NCBI GenBank assembly: GCA_039026375.1
Contig: JBCCML010000005.1
Span: 1-64,000 of the forward strand
Reading direction: 5' to 3'
DNA length: 64,000 nucleotides
From: Thermohalobaculum sp039026375
Lineage (GTDB): Bacteria > Pseudomonadota > Alphaproteobacteria > Rhodobacterales > Rhodobacteraceae
Shown here: positions 1-8,914 of the stretch, one piece after another
Layout: every line of letters starts with the position of its first letter
How positions within the stretch are numbered: position 1 is the first letter of the stretch
Notes under the pieces: model-generated
The model's input: only the letters and a program-made list of their open reading frames with translations
The model's database searches: none
Told to the model about the DNA's origin: nothing
Program-made: the position numbers and the translations under genes

Positions 1-83
1 ACATGGCGTGGATCGCTGCGATCGAGCGGACGGGAAGGCATGACTGGTATAACCCTCTGAGAAAGCACGGAAATTCGAACTGA
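1..83 (+). CDS. possible 3' end of a gene entering from the left edge
   Basis: Frame 3 is open from the window edge to a TGA at 81-83 and reads ...WIAAIERTGRHDWYNPLRK..., which looks protein-like. The other two forward frames also close within the first 60 bases, so this is only a guess at a gene tail. No family can be assigned from about 26 residues. The stretch between 84 and 190 shows no gene. Confidence 0.25.
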   Translation, partial: MAWIAAIERTGRHDWYNPLRKHGNSN

Positions 84-190
84 CAGCGAAATTCGTCAGC
101 AAGTACCCAAATCTGCACCCACAGCGATTCTCAAGCCAAATCATCCAACGGAGAAATCAGCTTAAGCTTTTGTTTTCATTGAGATAAGAG

Positions 191-266
<76 letters not shown>

Positions 267-423
267 ACATTCACGGCCCGCGTAACTAGGCGATGCATGA
301 TCCCGTGTCTAGACCGTTTTTGAGTGGGCTTTCCCCGACGCGTCCGCTGTGGCTGCTTCTCCACCTCAGATTGAATCTTGTCTTTGAACGCCAAAATGGG
401 CCATTAGGGTGCCGATCATCCGC

Positions 424-1002
424 ATGGAGGACAGATTGACCGCGCGGTTGTTGGCTAAAGCCGACATTGGGAACAGATCTGAGGAGCGGAACGCTTTGCG
501 TTTGACTCCTGTGGAGCTGCCCCTTCGATATGACAACCCATCGTCCGGCGTAGAACTCTTGCCAGGGCTTTCCTGCTACCATGATGCGCCGCATGCTGAG
601 TTCGCCACCTCTGTCTTGGCGCCGGGTTCAGTACGTCTGACCCTGTACCAGTTTGCCGGCAGTTACATGTCGCTTGCTGTCATGGTCCCCAGTGCCGTGC
701 GTCGGGCATTCCGACCGGGCTGTCTCCTACAGATTGGTTTGGAAATAGAGGCAACACGGCCTTTGACGACATTCCTTCGCTTGAACGTCCAGAATGCTCA
801 GGCTGTCGAAGTGCTGCACGAAACAATCGTTGTCGGTCGCGAACGTCGGAACGTGAGCTTTGATCTGGGCAGCCTGCGCGGAACAGATAGCGATGTTAAG
901 TCGACGTGGCTGGATATCATTCTTTCTGATCCCGAGTTTTGTGAGATCGATCTTTCAGGTGTTTTATTCGAGGTAAAGGATCGTGGTGCGCCAAGCTTCT
1001 GA
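424..1002 (+). CDS. uncharacterised protein, first gene of a four-gene operon
   Basis: About 192 residues, not recognised. The sequence alternates short hydrophobic and polar runs (for example LRLNVQNAQAVEVLHETIVV and WLDIILSDPEFCEIDLSGV), which suggests a beta-sandwich, carbohydrate-binding-like fold. There is no signal peptide and no membrane segment. I chose ATG at 424; a GTG at 409 in the same frame is possible, and neither has a clear ribosome-binding site. It overlaps the next gene by 20 bases, so it is almost certainly co-transcribed with the three genes downstream. The linked glycosyltransferase-like gene at 2433 hints at a role in surface polysaccharide or glycan handling, which is inference only. 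Confidence 0.7.
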   Translation: MEDRLTARLLAKADIGNRSEERNALRLTPVELPLRYDNPSSGVELLPGLSCYHDAPHAEFATSVLAPGSVRLTLYQFAGSYMSLAVMVPSAVRRAFRPGCLLQIGLEIEATRPLTTFLRLNVQNAQAVEVLHETIVVGRERRNVSFDLGSLRGTDSDVKSTWLDIILSDPEFCEIDLSGVLFEVKDRGAPSF

Positions 1003-1495
1003 ACCAGCAGAGAGCGACCTTCAGCCGGATGGGAGCCTACGTGTTGAACTGAAACGAGGTGTTCTGCACGGGCGCATTGACTGGCCTAAGCCACGGTCCG
1101 AGCACATCCCGATAAATCTAGTCATCGATGGGCATGAGGTCGGTACGGCCACTATCGAATTCGTTGAACCGGGCGCTGGCGCCTTTGCCGCCCCGATTCC
1201 GCCAGAAGCGCTGCAGGACGGTGTTCGAACAATAGTCTTTCGTCAGCAATCAGACGGCGGCATTCTGGGGCGCTTCTGCCTGTGCGCCGGCGAGCAACTG
1301 GATGGCGACATCATGGTGGAATTGCATGCACTGACCGCCGAGTTGCAGGCGCTAAAACGAGCGTTCATGTCAGAGGCATCCGATCGAAAGCTGCGCGCCG
1401 CAGAACGCCCCTTGATCATTGAAGAGAGCGTCTCTGCGGTCTTGCGGGAGCTTGCTGCAAGAGCAAATCCACCCCGCGGCCGTGACGGCCAGTAG
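983..1495 (+). CDS. uncharacterised protein, second gene of the operon
   Basis: 170 residues starting at GTG 983, with GAGG at 970-973 as a plausible ribosome-binding site inside the end of the preceding gene. The first 105 residues look like a small beta-rich domain (INLVIDGHEVGTATIEFV). The last 60 are charged and probably helical (LHALTAELQALKRAF and onward), resembling a short coiled coil. No signal peptide, no membrane segment, no family recognised. Its 20-base overlap with the previous gene and 2-base gap to the next indicate one transcript. Confidence 0.7.
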   Translation: MVRQASEPAESDLQPDGSLRVELKRGVLHGRIDWPKPRSEHIPINLVIDGHEVGTATIEFVEPGAGAFAAPIPPEALQDGVRTIVFRQQSDGGILGRFCLCAGEQLDGDIMVELHALTAELQALKRAFMSEASDRKLRAAERPLIIEESVSAVLRELAARANPPRGRDGQ

Positions 1496-1497
1496 AC

Positions 1498-2436
1498 TTG
1501 GATCTTCTGAGCCATCTCGTGGTTGCCAATGCGCTGTCTTGTGGCGGCTCTGTGATTGCCGAAGACTTGGCTGATCTTCCACTTATGGCCGTTCGTCCAG
1601 ATGTCGCTTTTTTTGAACTCAACAGCTTACGACGTGTTTTGCCCCTAACCGGTGGTGGGGCGATCTGCATTCCTTCGCCGAAGCTAGATGAACATCCGAT
1701 CGCCGCCAGAGAGCCCTTGGTCCTCGTTGAAAAGGGGAAGGTCCGCGATCGGCGCGACTGCTATCGTTTGCGGCCAAACGTGATCATCTCCAATTGGCGA
1801 CCACGCGGAAGCGCGACGACAGTAAAGGGCTGCAAAGGCCTTTGGGCCGCAGCAGACAAGCCTGATCTGTTGGTTCAGCTTTCAGAGACCGTCGCAAGGC
1901 TTGAACAAAGGAGTGTTTGGCCTGCGGATATCGTTCGGCATGCTTGGAGCGGATTGCCAGGTGTCGAGGTCCGCAATCAAAGGAACGGCTACGGAACCTT
2001 GCGTCTAGCGCCTTTGACATGGGTGCGCGGCTTAACGCCCTCCGAGACATCGGCGCTTGCGCTTGCCGGTCAATTATTATTGGGTCGCAGCAAGATCTGT
2101 CGCTTGCGTTTGCCCACCTTTGGGATCGACAGCGTGTCCGCAACGCTGGTGTTTGAAGGGGTAATGCCCTTTCGTGAACCGCAGGTTCTGTCCGTATCTC
2201 CCACGATGGACATACATCCAGTATGGCACGAAGGGCCAACGGGCGGGCGTTTGGACATTCAAATTCAAGCCCCCATGCGTTGGCTGGATTTGGACCTGCA
2301 AGCCAGTCGATTGACCTTGGCCGCGCTTGAAATCCACCTGCCGAACATCTGTGAACCTGTTCCGGACGAGGTTGTCGATCCGCTGGATAAGTATCGAAAT
2401 CCACTGTCGGCCTACGAGGAGCAATCAGGGCGTTGA
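1498..2436 (+). CDS. uncharacterised protein, third gene of the operon
   Basis: 312 residues if the TTG at 1498 is used, only two bases after the previous stop. No strong ribosome-binding site precedes it, so the start is uncertain, and an ATG at 1585 is an alternative. The protein is soluble and shows no motif I recognise. Residues from about 190 onward (CRLRLPTFGIDSVSATLVFEG and later) look beta-rich. It ends in a 4-base TTGA overlap with the next gene, indicating translational coupling. The run of four tightly packed unknown genes suggests a conserved module rather than spurious frames. Confidence 0.65.
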   Translation: MDLLSHLVVANALSCGGSVIAEDLADLPLMAVRPDVAFFELNSLRRVLPLTGGGAICIPSPKLDEHPIAAREPLVLVEKGKVRDRRDCYRLRPNVIISNWRPRGSATTVKGCKGLWAAADKPDLLVQLSETVARLEQRSVWPADIVRHAWSGLPGVEVRNQRNGYGTLRLAPLTWVRGLTPSETSALALAGQLLLGRSKICRLRLPTFGIDSVSATLVFEGVMPFREPQVLSVSPTMDIHPVWHEGPTGGRLDIQIQAPMRWLDLDLQASRLTLAALEIHLPNICEPVPDEVVDPLDKYRNPLSAYEEQSGR

Positions 2437-3452
2437 CCAGGGCGTTGATCCTGACGGAGGCTGATCTCAGCTGGCCCTCACCGGCGCGATTTGCACGTAT
2501 CGAACAGTGCGCCAGTCTATATTCAAGTCTTGGCCTGGAGACCGACCTCGTCAGTTTTGCGCCCCCGCCGCCCAGTCGGCGGCCGGTTCGACTGCCCGCA
2601 CACGTTTCACGCTTTGCCCGAGTGAATGCTGATCGCCAGCAGGTTGAGGGGGGCGGGCCGGCCGCCCGAATAGATGAAGGCGTCGCAATGCTTTCCGGTG
2701 GAGAGCGATACGGGCTTGTCCATTTTGATGAGGTGGACACGGACTGGGACGGTCTGCAAAGCGCGCTCCGCGTCTACGACGCATGCGATTTCGCTGGTAC
2801 GAGTGATGAGCCGCCAAAAGCAGATTTCGTCTTTGCGGCGTTGGAGCGGGTCCGCGGAAATGCGCGGTTCGACAATCTGCCGTCCGTGCGGTTGCCGATG
2901 CCCTGTATGGCTTACGCATCACGGCCAGGGACTGGCACCATGGTTGGGTGGCCCGGGCCACTGGATTACGAGCTCGCATCTGGATGGACGGCGCTTCTGC
3001 CAAACATTGCGTCTAAAGGCGAACGACTGGCTGGCGGGCTGATGTTGAGCGGCAAGGACGTCGACCCGTACGTACCACCTTTGCTGCGTCGTGTGCGAGC
3101 CGAACCGTCCAGATACCCCAGACCCGTATCAAATCGTGTCTTGGGGTTGGGTGTCGTGCCGGCGATGCCGGCGATGCCGGCGTCTTTCGACTTCACCAGC
3201 TTGATCGCCCAGGGCTGCCCGATCCTGACCACCGATGCCGTGGGCGCGCTTTTTGAAGATCGTTGGCAGATGCCTACCTGCGCCCATCCTGAAGATCTCG
3301 CTGAATGGGTGCAGAAATGGGTGTCTGGGCGCGATGCGAATGATTTGAAAGAGGGCGTGGTTTCTACCGCGAAGGCCCTTTTTCGAGATGTAGAGGCTAT
3401 GACTGCCTACGCGCGCGACAGCCTGTCAAACTTGCTTGCGGAAGACGCCTAG
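2433..3452 (+). CDS. glycosyltransferase-like protein, fourth gene of the operon
   Basis: 339 residues from TTG 2433, overlapping the previous stop by four bases; GAGGAG at 2416-2421 is a distant possible ribosome-binding site. The N-terminal part (ARFARIEQCASLYSSLGLET) and a C-terminal segment (FTSLIAQGCPILTTDAVGALF, then a long helix) resemble a GT-B glycosyltransferase in which the usual nucleotide-sugar motifs have eroded. A nine-base tandem repeat at 3160-3183 encodes AMPAMPA. The GT assignment is a fold-level impression, not a family match. Confidence 0.6.
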   Translation: MTRALILTEADLSWPSPARFARIEQCASLYSSLGLETDLVSFAPPPPSRRPVRLPAHVSRFARVNADRQQVEGGGPAARIDEGVAMLSGGERYGLVHFDEVDTDWDGLQSALRVYDACDFAGTSDEPPKADFVFAALERVRGNARFDNLPSVRLPMPCMAYASRPGTGTMVGWPGPLDYELASGWTALLPNIASKGERLAGGLMLSGKDVDPYVPPLLRRVRAEPSRYPRPVSNRVLGLGVVPAMPAMPASFDFTSLIAQGCPILTTDAVGALFEDRWQMPTCAHPEDLAEWVQKWVSGRDANDLKEGVVSTAKALFRDVEAMTAYARDSLSNLLAEDA

Positions 3453-3552
3453 GCCACGGCGCCGCGCAGGCCGCTGATGGCTTGTGACTTTCTGGCTTCG
3501 GGGCTGGGTCGGGCCGCTCGGCTTACCTGGCCCCGCAAGCGCAGTCTGTCTG

Positions 3553-4029
3553 TTAGGGCTTCACTGCCTCTGCTGCGATGTTCGCGAAGGTCTCATCCAT
3601 GCCCGCGGCAATCGTGCGTAACTCTTCCCCGGCTTCTTCGAAGTACGGGCTGAAAACAGCGGTTGGGGTCTTATATGACAGTGTCGCAGTGCCGTTCGGA
3701 TTTTCCGTCACATACATTCGCACCGGTGCCTCGATCATGGCAGAAATCGACAGTCGGATGACATCCACTGCGATCTTATTGTTGAAGACGCCGTAGATCC
3801 GGCTGCCGGGGATCGTCACGCCGCGGTTTGCAGCCACCTCTGTCGGCCCAGCCTCGGTGACTTTGCCCATCTTCTGAGACTTAATTGCGTCGGGCATACG
3901 CGCCGTTAGCTCTGCGTAGGTCATGGATGTGGGTATCACGACCCAACCATCACGCTCGGGTATTGTGTCGCCGGCCTGAGCCACCGACCCCACAGTCAAC
4001 GCGACCAATACGGCCATCAGAATACGCAT
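3553..4029 (-). CDS. exported DUF302 domain protein
   Basis: 158 residues. The first 22 form a Sec signal peptide (MRILMAVLVALTVGSVAQA, cleavage after AQA). The rest matches DUF302, a small periplasmic alpha-beta domain of unknown biochemical role: a conserved region around SRIYGVFNNKIA and the strand YKTPTAVF. I place the start at 4029 because AAGGAG at 4036-4041 lies six bases upstream; an in-frame ATG at 4035 abuts the ribosome-binding site. It follows the YeeE-type transporter gene by 17 bases on the same strand, so the pair is probably an operon. DUF302 proteins often accompany sulfur-compound genes, which fits. Confidence 0.85.
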   Translation of the reverse strand: MRILMAVLVALTVGSVAQAGDTIPERDGWVVIPTSMTYAELTARMPDAIKSQKMGKVTEAGPTEVAANRGVTIPGSRIYGVFNNKIAVDVIRLSISAMIEAPVRMYVTENPNGTATLSYKTPTAVFSPYFEEAGEELRTIAAGMDETFANIAAEAVKP

Positions 4030-4046
4030 CTTCATCTCCTTCGGGA

Positions 4047-5261
4047 TTATGCGGGGGCGCCCCGCGGTGAAATTGGGGGGTCCATGGCCAGCACGCCGCG
4101 CAGTCGTGTCCCGAGCAGCGATCCAGCAAAGCCCCAGATCAGCCACCACCAGCCGTGTAACGAGCCGGAAGCGATACCACCGAGATAGGCTCCGATGTTG
4201 CAGCCGTAAGAAAGACGCGCGCCATACCCCATTAGAAACCCGCCTATCGCTGCTGTCATCAGATCGCGCGTGCCCAGGCGCCAGGTGGGGTTGAACCGTC
4301 CGGCCAAGGCGGCAGCGGCCATGGCACCAAAGACGATGCCAAAATTCATCAGCGAGGTGCGGTTGGCAAATGGCCCGTCCTCGATCTGCGCCGTGCGCCA
4401 GCTCACAGCCCAATAGTCCCAACTGCGAATGTCGACCCCGACTGCGTCCAAGATCTGCGCGCCCCAAAGCGCGAAGCCAGCTGTGACACCCCAAGGTCGC
4501 GCAAAGACCAGAAAGCAAAGAATGCCAACAACGGCCAGAACTGCCGCCCCAGCCCAGAGCGACCACGGCCCCGAAAGCAGACTTCCGGTGGACCTCGGCG
4601 CTTCTAACGCGCCATGGGTGCGCAATTCGATTGTCCTGCTCAGCCACCAGATGGTCGCACAAAAGGCCATCAGCGCCAAGATCGCACCCAAAGGCCCGAA
4701 CAGTCCGATCAGCGAAATGCCGGGCATATCGGGGATGCCTGTCATTTCCGGCAGTTTCTGCCAGAACGCGGGAAGATGCGCAGTGGCCCAAACCGATCCC
4801 GCGATGAAGAAGGCCAATACCACAATCATGCGGGTCGACCCGCCGCCCATTGTAAACAACGTGCCGGAGGCGCAGCCGCCTCCCAACTGCATTCCGATAC
4901 CAAAGATCAGCGCACCCAGTGCCGTCGACAAGCCCATTGGGAGCACGACCGGGTGCATGTTCCAGCCTGTAAGATCCTCAAATCCGATCAACAGGTAGGT
5001 GACAGCGCATTTCATCGCCAAAAGGCCCACCTGCGCCCGCAGCCCGGCCCCGCGGCGTTCCCGCGACATGCGTCGCCACGCTGCCGTGAAACCAAAAGCC
5101 GCGTGATACAACCCAAAGCCTGCAAGCCCGCCGATCAGCGCTCCAATGAAGTATTGGACACCTTGGCCGCTTAGGCCACCGCGCGCGCCAAAGCCAGCTA
5201 TGGCAACAGCAGTTAGACCGGCCAAAGCGACTATCAGGACTGGACGCTGCATCTGCGACAT
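4047..5261 (-). CDS. YeeE/YedE family sulfur-compound transporter
   Basis: 404 residues, nearly all hydrophobic, with about ten predicted membrane segments. It has two YeeE/YedE halves, each carrying the conserved cysteine signature: GGGCASGTLF near residue 130 and YGCNIGAYLGGI near residue 365. A further cysteine, at about residue 85 in LAMKCAVTYL, sits where the family has another conserved one. Characterised members (TsuA type) import thiosulfate by passing it between these cysteines. The length matches the full two-domain form. It is followed at 17 bases by the DUF302 gene and is divergent from opgC across 248 bases. The exact substrate (thiosulfate or another reduced sulfur ion) is inferred. 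Confidence 0.88.
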   Translation of the reverse strand: MSQMQRPVLIVALAGLTAVAIAGFGARGGLSGQGVQYFIGALIGGLAGFGLYHAAFGFTAAWRRMSRERRGAGLRAQVGLLAMKCAVTYLLIGFEDLTGWNMHPVVLPMGLSTALGALIFGIGMQLGGGCASGTLFTMGGGSTRMIVVLAFFIAGSVWATAHLPAFWQKLPEMTGIPDMPGISLIGLFGPLGAILALMAFCATIWWLSRTIELRTHGALEAPRSTGSLLSGPWSLWAGAAVLAVVGILCFLVFARPWGVTAGFALWGAQILDAVGVDIRSWDYWAVSWRTAQIEDGPFANRTSLMNFGIVFGAMAAAALAGRFNPTWRLGTRDLMTAAIGGFLMGYGARLSYGCNIGAYLGGIASGSLHGWWWLIWGFAGSLLGTRLRGVLAMDPPISPRGAPA

Positions 5262-5509
5262 TGATCAACCCCCGGGTGAGTGCTGTTAGCGGCTCACGTT
5301 CAAATTCTCCATCGCAAATCCGTGAGATGCCGCGGTCCAATCGGTCACAAACCAGTGAAGGCATATCGCAGCAGCGCCGGAAAGCGGGCATGTACCCGTC
5401 TCATGAACCAAGCGCCGGGTTTCCGGGCATGAGGGGAGAGCATGGTGCGCGATCATTCCGGGGACGGCATTGGCGGGAAACTCGCAGAAACAGGGCTAAG
5501 TCCTGCACC

Positions 5510-7162
5510 ATGAGCCAGCCCACGCCCCTCAGCGCACCGGCCAAACGTGCCCGCGATCTGCGGCTCGACTTCTTCCGCGGCATCGCCATGTTCATCATCC
5601 TTCTGGCCCACACGCCAGGCAATCCGTGGACATTGTGGATCCCGGCGCGGTTCGGGTTTTCCGACGCAACCGAGATTTTCGTTTTCTGCTCTGGGATGGC
5701 GTCTGGGATCGCCTTCGGCACCGTCTTCGTCAAACGCGGTTGGCATTTGGGGGCGGCGCGGATCATCTTCCGCGTCTGGCAAGTGTACTGGGCGCACATC
5801 GGCATCGTTTTGTTCACTGCCGGAATGCTGGTCGCCCTGCAAAGCACAGGTCTCGGCCCCATCGACAAAGACTACACGCGATGGTTCCCCATCGGAGGGT
5901 TCTTCTCGGATACGCCGGGCCGTCCGGCTGAGACTTTGCTGGGTCTCTTCACCCTGACCTACGTGCCGGGTCTGTTTGACATCCTGCCGATGTATCTGGT
6001 GATCCTGGCAATGGTGCCGCTGGTCATGGGCATCTACCGCATAGGCGGTCGGGAAGCGGTCTTTATCGTGCTGCCGACTGTCTGGTTGCTTGCCAATCTG
6101 GCAGGCTATGCGCGCGTCTCGATGGCCGATGTTACGCCCGAGGAACTGGCGGCCAGCAAGACAGCGCTACAGCTTTTTGCGATCTGGCTGGGCGACCTCT
6201 TTTCTTGGATGAACCTGCCTGGCGTACCCTGGGAGGAACGCGCGACCTGGTTCTTCAACCCCTTTGCCTGGCAATTGGTGTTCTTTACGGGCTTTGCCTT
6301 CGCTATGGGCTGGATCCCGGCGCCGCCCGTGCGGCGGTGGCTGATCGTGTTGGCGATTGCCGTGGTCATCCTGACGGTGCCGTTCGCCTGGCATAAGACG
6401 TACCAGTACCTCACGGGCTTCCTGCCCGAAGCGTGGGGTGGTGGCTTCCTTTGGGATGCACGTGGCGTGATCGAGCCCTTCCGTTGGAAGACCTGGATCG
6501 GCGGTTGGCGCTTCCTGCATTTCCTCGCACTGGCCTATCTCGCTTGGGCGGCGGTAGGTCCGGGTGGCATCCGGTTGTCGACGGGGTGGGGCGTTGTTCA
6601 GCGCAAGCTGACCACCAGGCGGCTGGTTGCAACTGCAGCGGCATTGGTAGCGTTGGCGACGGTACCCTGGACCTACCTTTGGGAGATAAAGGCCGTGTTC
6701 CCGGCGCTCGACGCCTTCTTCTTTGAGCATCTCGTGGTGGATGGCCGGTACCATGGTCTTTTCCACCTAATCCATTTGGCGGCGATGATCACGCTGATCT
6801 GGCACTCTATTGGCGATTGGGCACGCCACTGGCTGGTGCAGGACGCGTTCCTGGCGTGTGTGCCAGTGATCCGGAAGGTTGGCACACAAAGCCTGGCCGT
6901 CTTTCTGGTCTCGATCGCGCTGTCGCGCTTCAACGGCTGGTGGATGGATTCCATGGGCGTCTGGATCGAAGCGCAGGGCTTCACCTATTTGGCGCCGCGT
7001 GACGTCTGGGTGGTCGGTTTTGTAAATCTGATCGGCTTTGGCGTCCTTATCGCTACCGCCTACACCGTCAGTTGGTTCAAGCGCCAGCCTTGGCGGCAAA
7101 AGCCCGATCCGGCGGCGGCAACCCCGCGCCCATCGTCAGCCAAAGCTGTCCCGGCAGAATGA
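5510..7162 (+). CDS. opgC: OpgC-type glucan succinyltransferase
   Basis: 550 residues, an integral inner-membrane protein with about ten membrane helices. The N-terminus (RDLRLDFFRGIAMFIILLAH) is the hallmark of the OpgC family, acyltransferase-3-like enzymes that add succinyl groups to osmoregulated periplasmic glucans. The frame is open for 83 codons upstream, but MSQPTP at 5510 is the start that places the RDLRLD motif at the usual position. opgH, the glucan polymerase, lies 4 kb downstream on the same strand, with a different biosynthetic cluster between them. The C-terminus is a short proline- and alanine-rich cytoplasmic tail. The RibD-like gene follows 56 bases later and may be co-transcribed. 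Confidence 0.88.
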   Translation: MSQPTPLSAPAKRARDLRLDFFRGIAMFIILLAHTPGNPWTLWIPARFGFSDATEIFVFCSGMASGIAFGTVFVKRGWHLGAARIIFRVWQVYWAHIGIVLFTAGMLVALQSTGLGPIDKDYTRWFPIGGFFSDTPGRPAETLLGLFTLTYVPGLFDILPMYLVILAMVPLVMGIYRIGGREAVFIVLPTVWLLANLAGYARVSMADVTPEELAASKTALQLFAIWLGDLFSWMNLPGVPWEERATWFFNPFAWQLVFFTGFAFAMGWIPAPPVRRWLIVLAIAVVILTVPFAWHKTYQYLTGFLPEAWGGGFLWDARGVIEPFRWKTWIGGWRFLHFLALAYLAWAAVGPGGIRLSTGWGVVQRKLTTRRLVATAAALVALATVPWTYLWEIKAVFPALDAFFFEHLVVDGRYHGLFHLIHLAAMITLIWHSIGDWARHWLVQDAFLACVPVIRKVGTQSLAVFLVSIALSRFNGWWMDSMGVWIEAQGFTYLAPRDVWVVGFVNLIGFGVLIATAYTVSWFKRQPWRQKPDPAAATPRPSSAKAVPAE

Positions 7163-7218
7163 CACTGGACATGTCAATCCAGGCGGTCATTCTGAGCGTC
7201 GGCTGAAGGAGATCCCAC

Positions 7219-7983
7219 TTGTTCGTACAGGCGACCCCCTCTGCGGCGACGGCGCGCGCGCTGGAATACGACCCTGCCACCGCGCTTAGCCGTTTGGCCC
7301 ATCACCAAGGGCCAGAACCATTTGTAATCGGCCAGTTAGGTCAATCTCTTGATGGGCGCATCGCGACCCCGACGGGCGCGTCCAAGTACATCAACGGCAC
7401 CGAGGCTTTACGCCATTTGCACGGGATCCGCGCGCTGGTGGACGCGGTTATCGTCGGCGTCGGGACAGCGATTGCGGATGACCCGCAACTTACCACACGG
7501 CACGTGAGTGGGCCCAATCCGACGCGTGTTGTGATCGATCCGCGAGGGCGCATGCCAAGCGATCTCGCAATGTTGCGCGATGGTGCGGCCCCAGTGATCT
7601 CGATATGCTGTTCTGGCGTTAGCGGTGTTGCGGGCTCTGAAACTCTGCCCGTTCCCTGCAACGATCGGGGGCGGATTGCACCCGACGCTATCCTGAAGGC
7701 GTTGGGCGACCGTGGTCTGCGGCGCATTCTGGTCGAGGGTGGGGCAGAGACACTAGCTGGATTTCTGGACGCCCGGGTTATCGATGAACTGCACCTGATG
7801 CTAGCGCCCATCGTGTTAGGATCAGGCAAGACGGGGCTGAACCTTTCCCCGATCTGCGAACTGAACGAGGCCCTGCGGCCGATCGTTCGGACAATGCGTT
7901 TTCCAGATGGTGACATGCTCTGCATGTGCGACCTGCAGGAGGCGGCGGTCGAGGCGACCGTACCGGCAGAGACGGCAAACTAA
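7219..7983 (+). CDS. RibD C-terminal-type reductase
   Basis: 254 residues containing only the reductase half of RibD, a dihydrofolate-reductase-like fold. Motifs: GQLGQSLDGRIA, then AVIVGVGTAIADDPQLTTR (NADPH loop), PTRVVIDPRGR, and LVEGGAETLAGF. The deaminase domain of true RibD is absent, so this is not the normal riboflavin enzyme. The family reduces pyrimidine- or pteridine-like substrates with NADPH. TTG 7219 is the start because AAGGAGA (7206-7212) sits six bases upstream. It converges with a minus-strand cluster of PTPS-fold, dehydrogenase, glycosyltransferase and methyltransferase genes. I infer a shared pathway to a modified pteridine-like compound. Confidence 0.85.
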   Translation: MFVQATPSAATARALEYDPATALSRLAHHQGPEPFVIGQLGQSLDGRIATPTGASKYINGTEALRHLHGIRALVDAVIVGVGTAIADDPQLTTRHVSGPNPTRVVIDPRGRMPSDLAMLRDGAAPVISICCSGVSGVAGSETLPVPCNDRGRIAPDAILKALGDRGLRRILVEGGAETLAGFLDARVIDELHLMLAPIVLGSGKTGLNLSPICELNEALRPIVRTMRFPDGDMLCMCDLQEAAVEATVPAETAN

Positions 7984-8137
7984 GCGCTCATCATTCGGGC
8001 TTGAAAGGTCCCCGCGCGGCAGCAGCGACAGGGCGGCATTCGGTTTTCATGATCCCCGACGCGGGTTGCGTTTTGAGCCGATAGTCATGGGTTTGTTAGC
8101 CAATGGCTGCTGCCAAAGCTACGGGCAACGTTGCGCT

Positions 8138-8914
8138 TCATGCCGCCGGCATCGCCAAGATATCCAGGTGCCCGATCGTCACCTCTTGAGCATTACTGCG
8201 AGCCAAATGCCACTCGGCGCTGTCCGTCCCCAGTGCGGCGACCAAGGCATCGGCCGTGCCGCGGGCAAGTTCGGCGATCAGCGAAGTATGGGAGGCTTGC
8301 GTCAGTTCCCAGTTGCTGGGTGCCATTGCGACCCGATAGCCAGCCGCACCAAAGACCTTGGCCAAGTGCTCCGTAGCATCCGGACCCAGAGCTGGTCCCA
8401 ACCCTTTGTCACGGCGCTGATCTGCATTGAAGGCAGCGCGCACGGTATCGTCCAGAGGATGGGCTGGGCGCCAAACCTGACGCCCGTCATAGCTGAGCGC
8501 CGCGTAGAAAACTGCGCCTGCGGCGATCGTATGCCGGATGACCTCGCTTGCAATCTCTACCCCGCACAGATCGAAGAATGCCGATGCCGTCACCAAGTCT
8601 GGTACAGGATCGAAAAGGGCGGCCATGTTGCGTGACAAATCCGCTTGGCGTGTCTCCACCTTTACGCCTGACGGCGCAGCTTCCGACGCCTGCGCCAGCA
8701 GACTGGCGTCATTGTCGGCCAACACCCAGGTCTGTTGCGCTGGCAGGATCGGCGAGATGGCGCGCAGCGTCGCGCCAGTGCCCGCCCCAAGGTCAAGCAC
8801 GCGGATCTTTTCGTGCTCATCCATCGCTACCGCCAGTTCCGCGGCCAGATCCGGGTTGCGTGCCTCACGGTCTGCATCGGCACGCAGGGCCAACCAATCT
8901 GCGGTAAAACTCAT
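8138..8914 (-). CDS. class I SAM-dependent methyltransferase
   Basis: 258 residues with a Rossmann-type methyltransferase domain. Motif I is VLDLGAGTGATLRAI near residues 39-53, the acidic residue of motif II is in VLADNDASLL, and motif IV is PDLVTASAFFDL. The substrate is not evident from sequence. Its start overlaps the stop of the upstream glycosyltransferase by four bases (ATGA), so the two are translationally coupled. It is the last gene of the dehydrogenase, PTPS-like, glycosyltransferase, methyltransferase operon and converges with the RibD-like gene. Methylation of the final glycosylated product is a plausible but inferred role. Confidence 0.85.
   Translation of the reverse strand: MSFTADWLALRADADREARNPDLAAELAVAMDEHEKIRVLDLGAGTGATLRAISPILPAQQTWVLADNDASLLAQASEAAPSGVKVETRQADLSRNMAALFDPVPDLVTASAFFDLCGVEIASEVIRHTIAAGAVFYAALSYDGRQVWRPAHPLDDTVRAAFNADQRRDKGLGPALGPDATEHLAKVFGAAGYRVAMAPSNWELTQASHTSLIAELARGTADALVAALGTDSAEWHLARSNAQEVTIGHLDILAMPAA

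Noticed and set aside
7907..8635. 242-codon plus-strand open frame
   Set aside because: Antisense to the methyltransferase gene, with low-complexity, Arg-rich translation and no family likeness.
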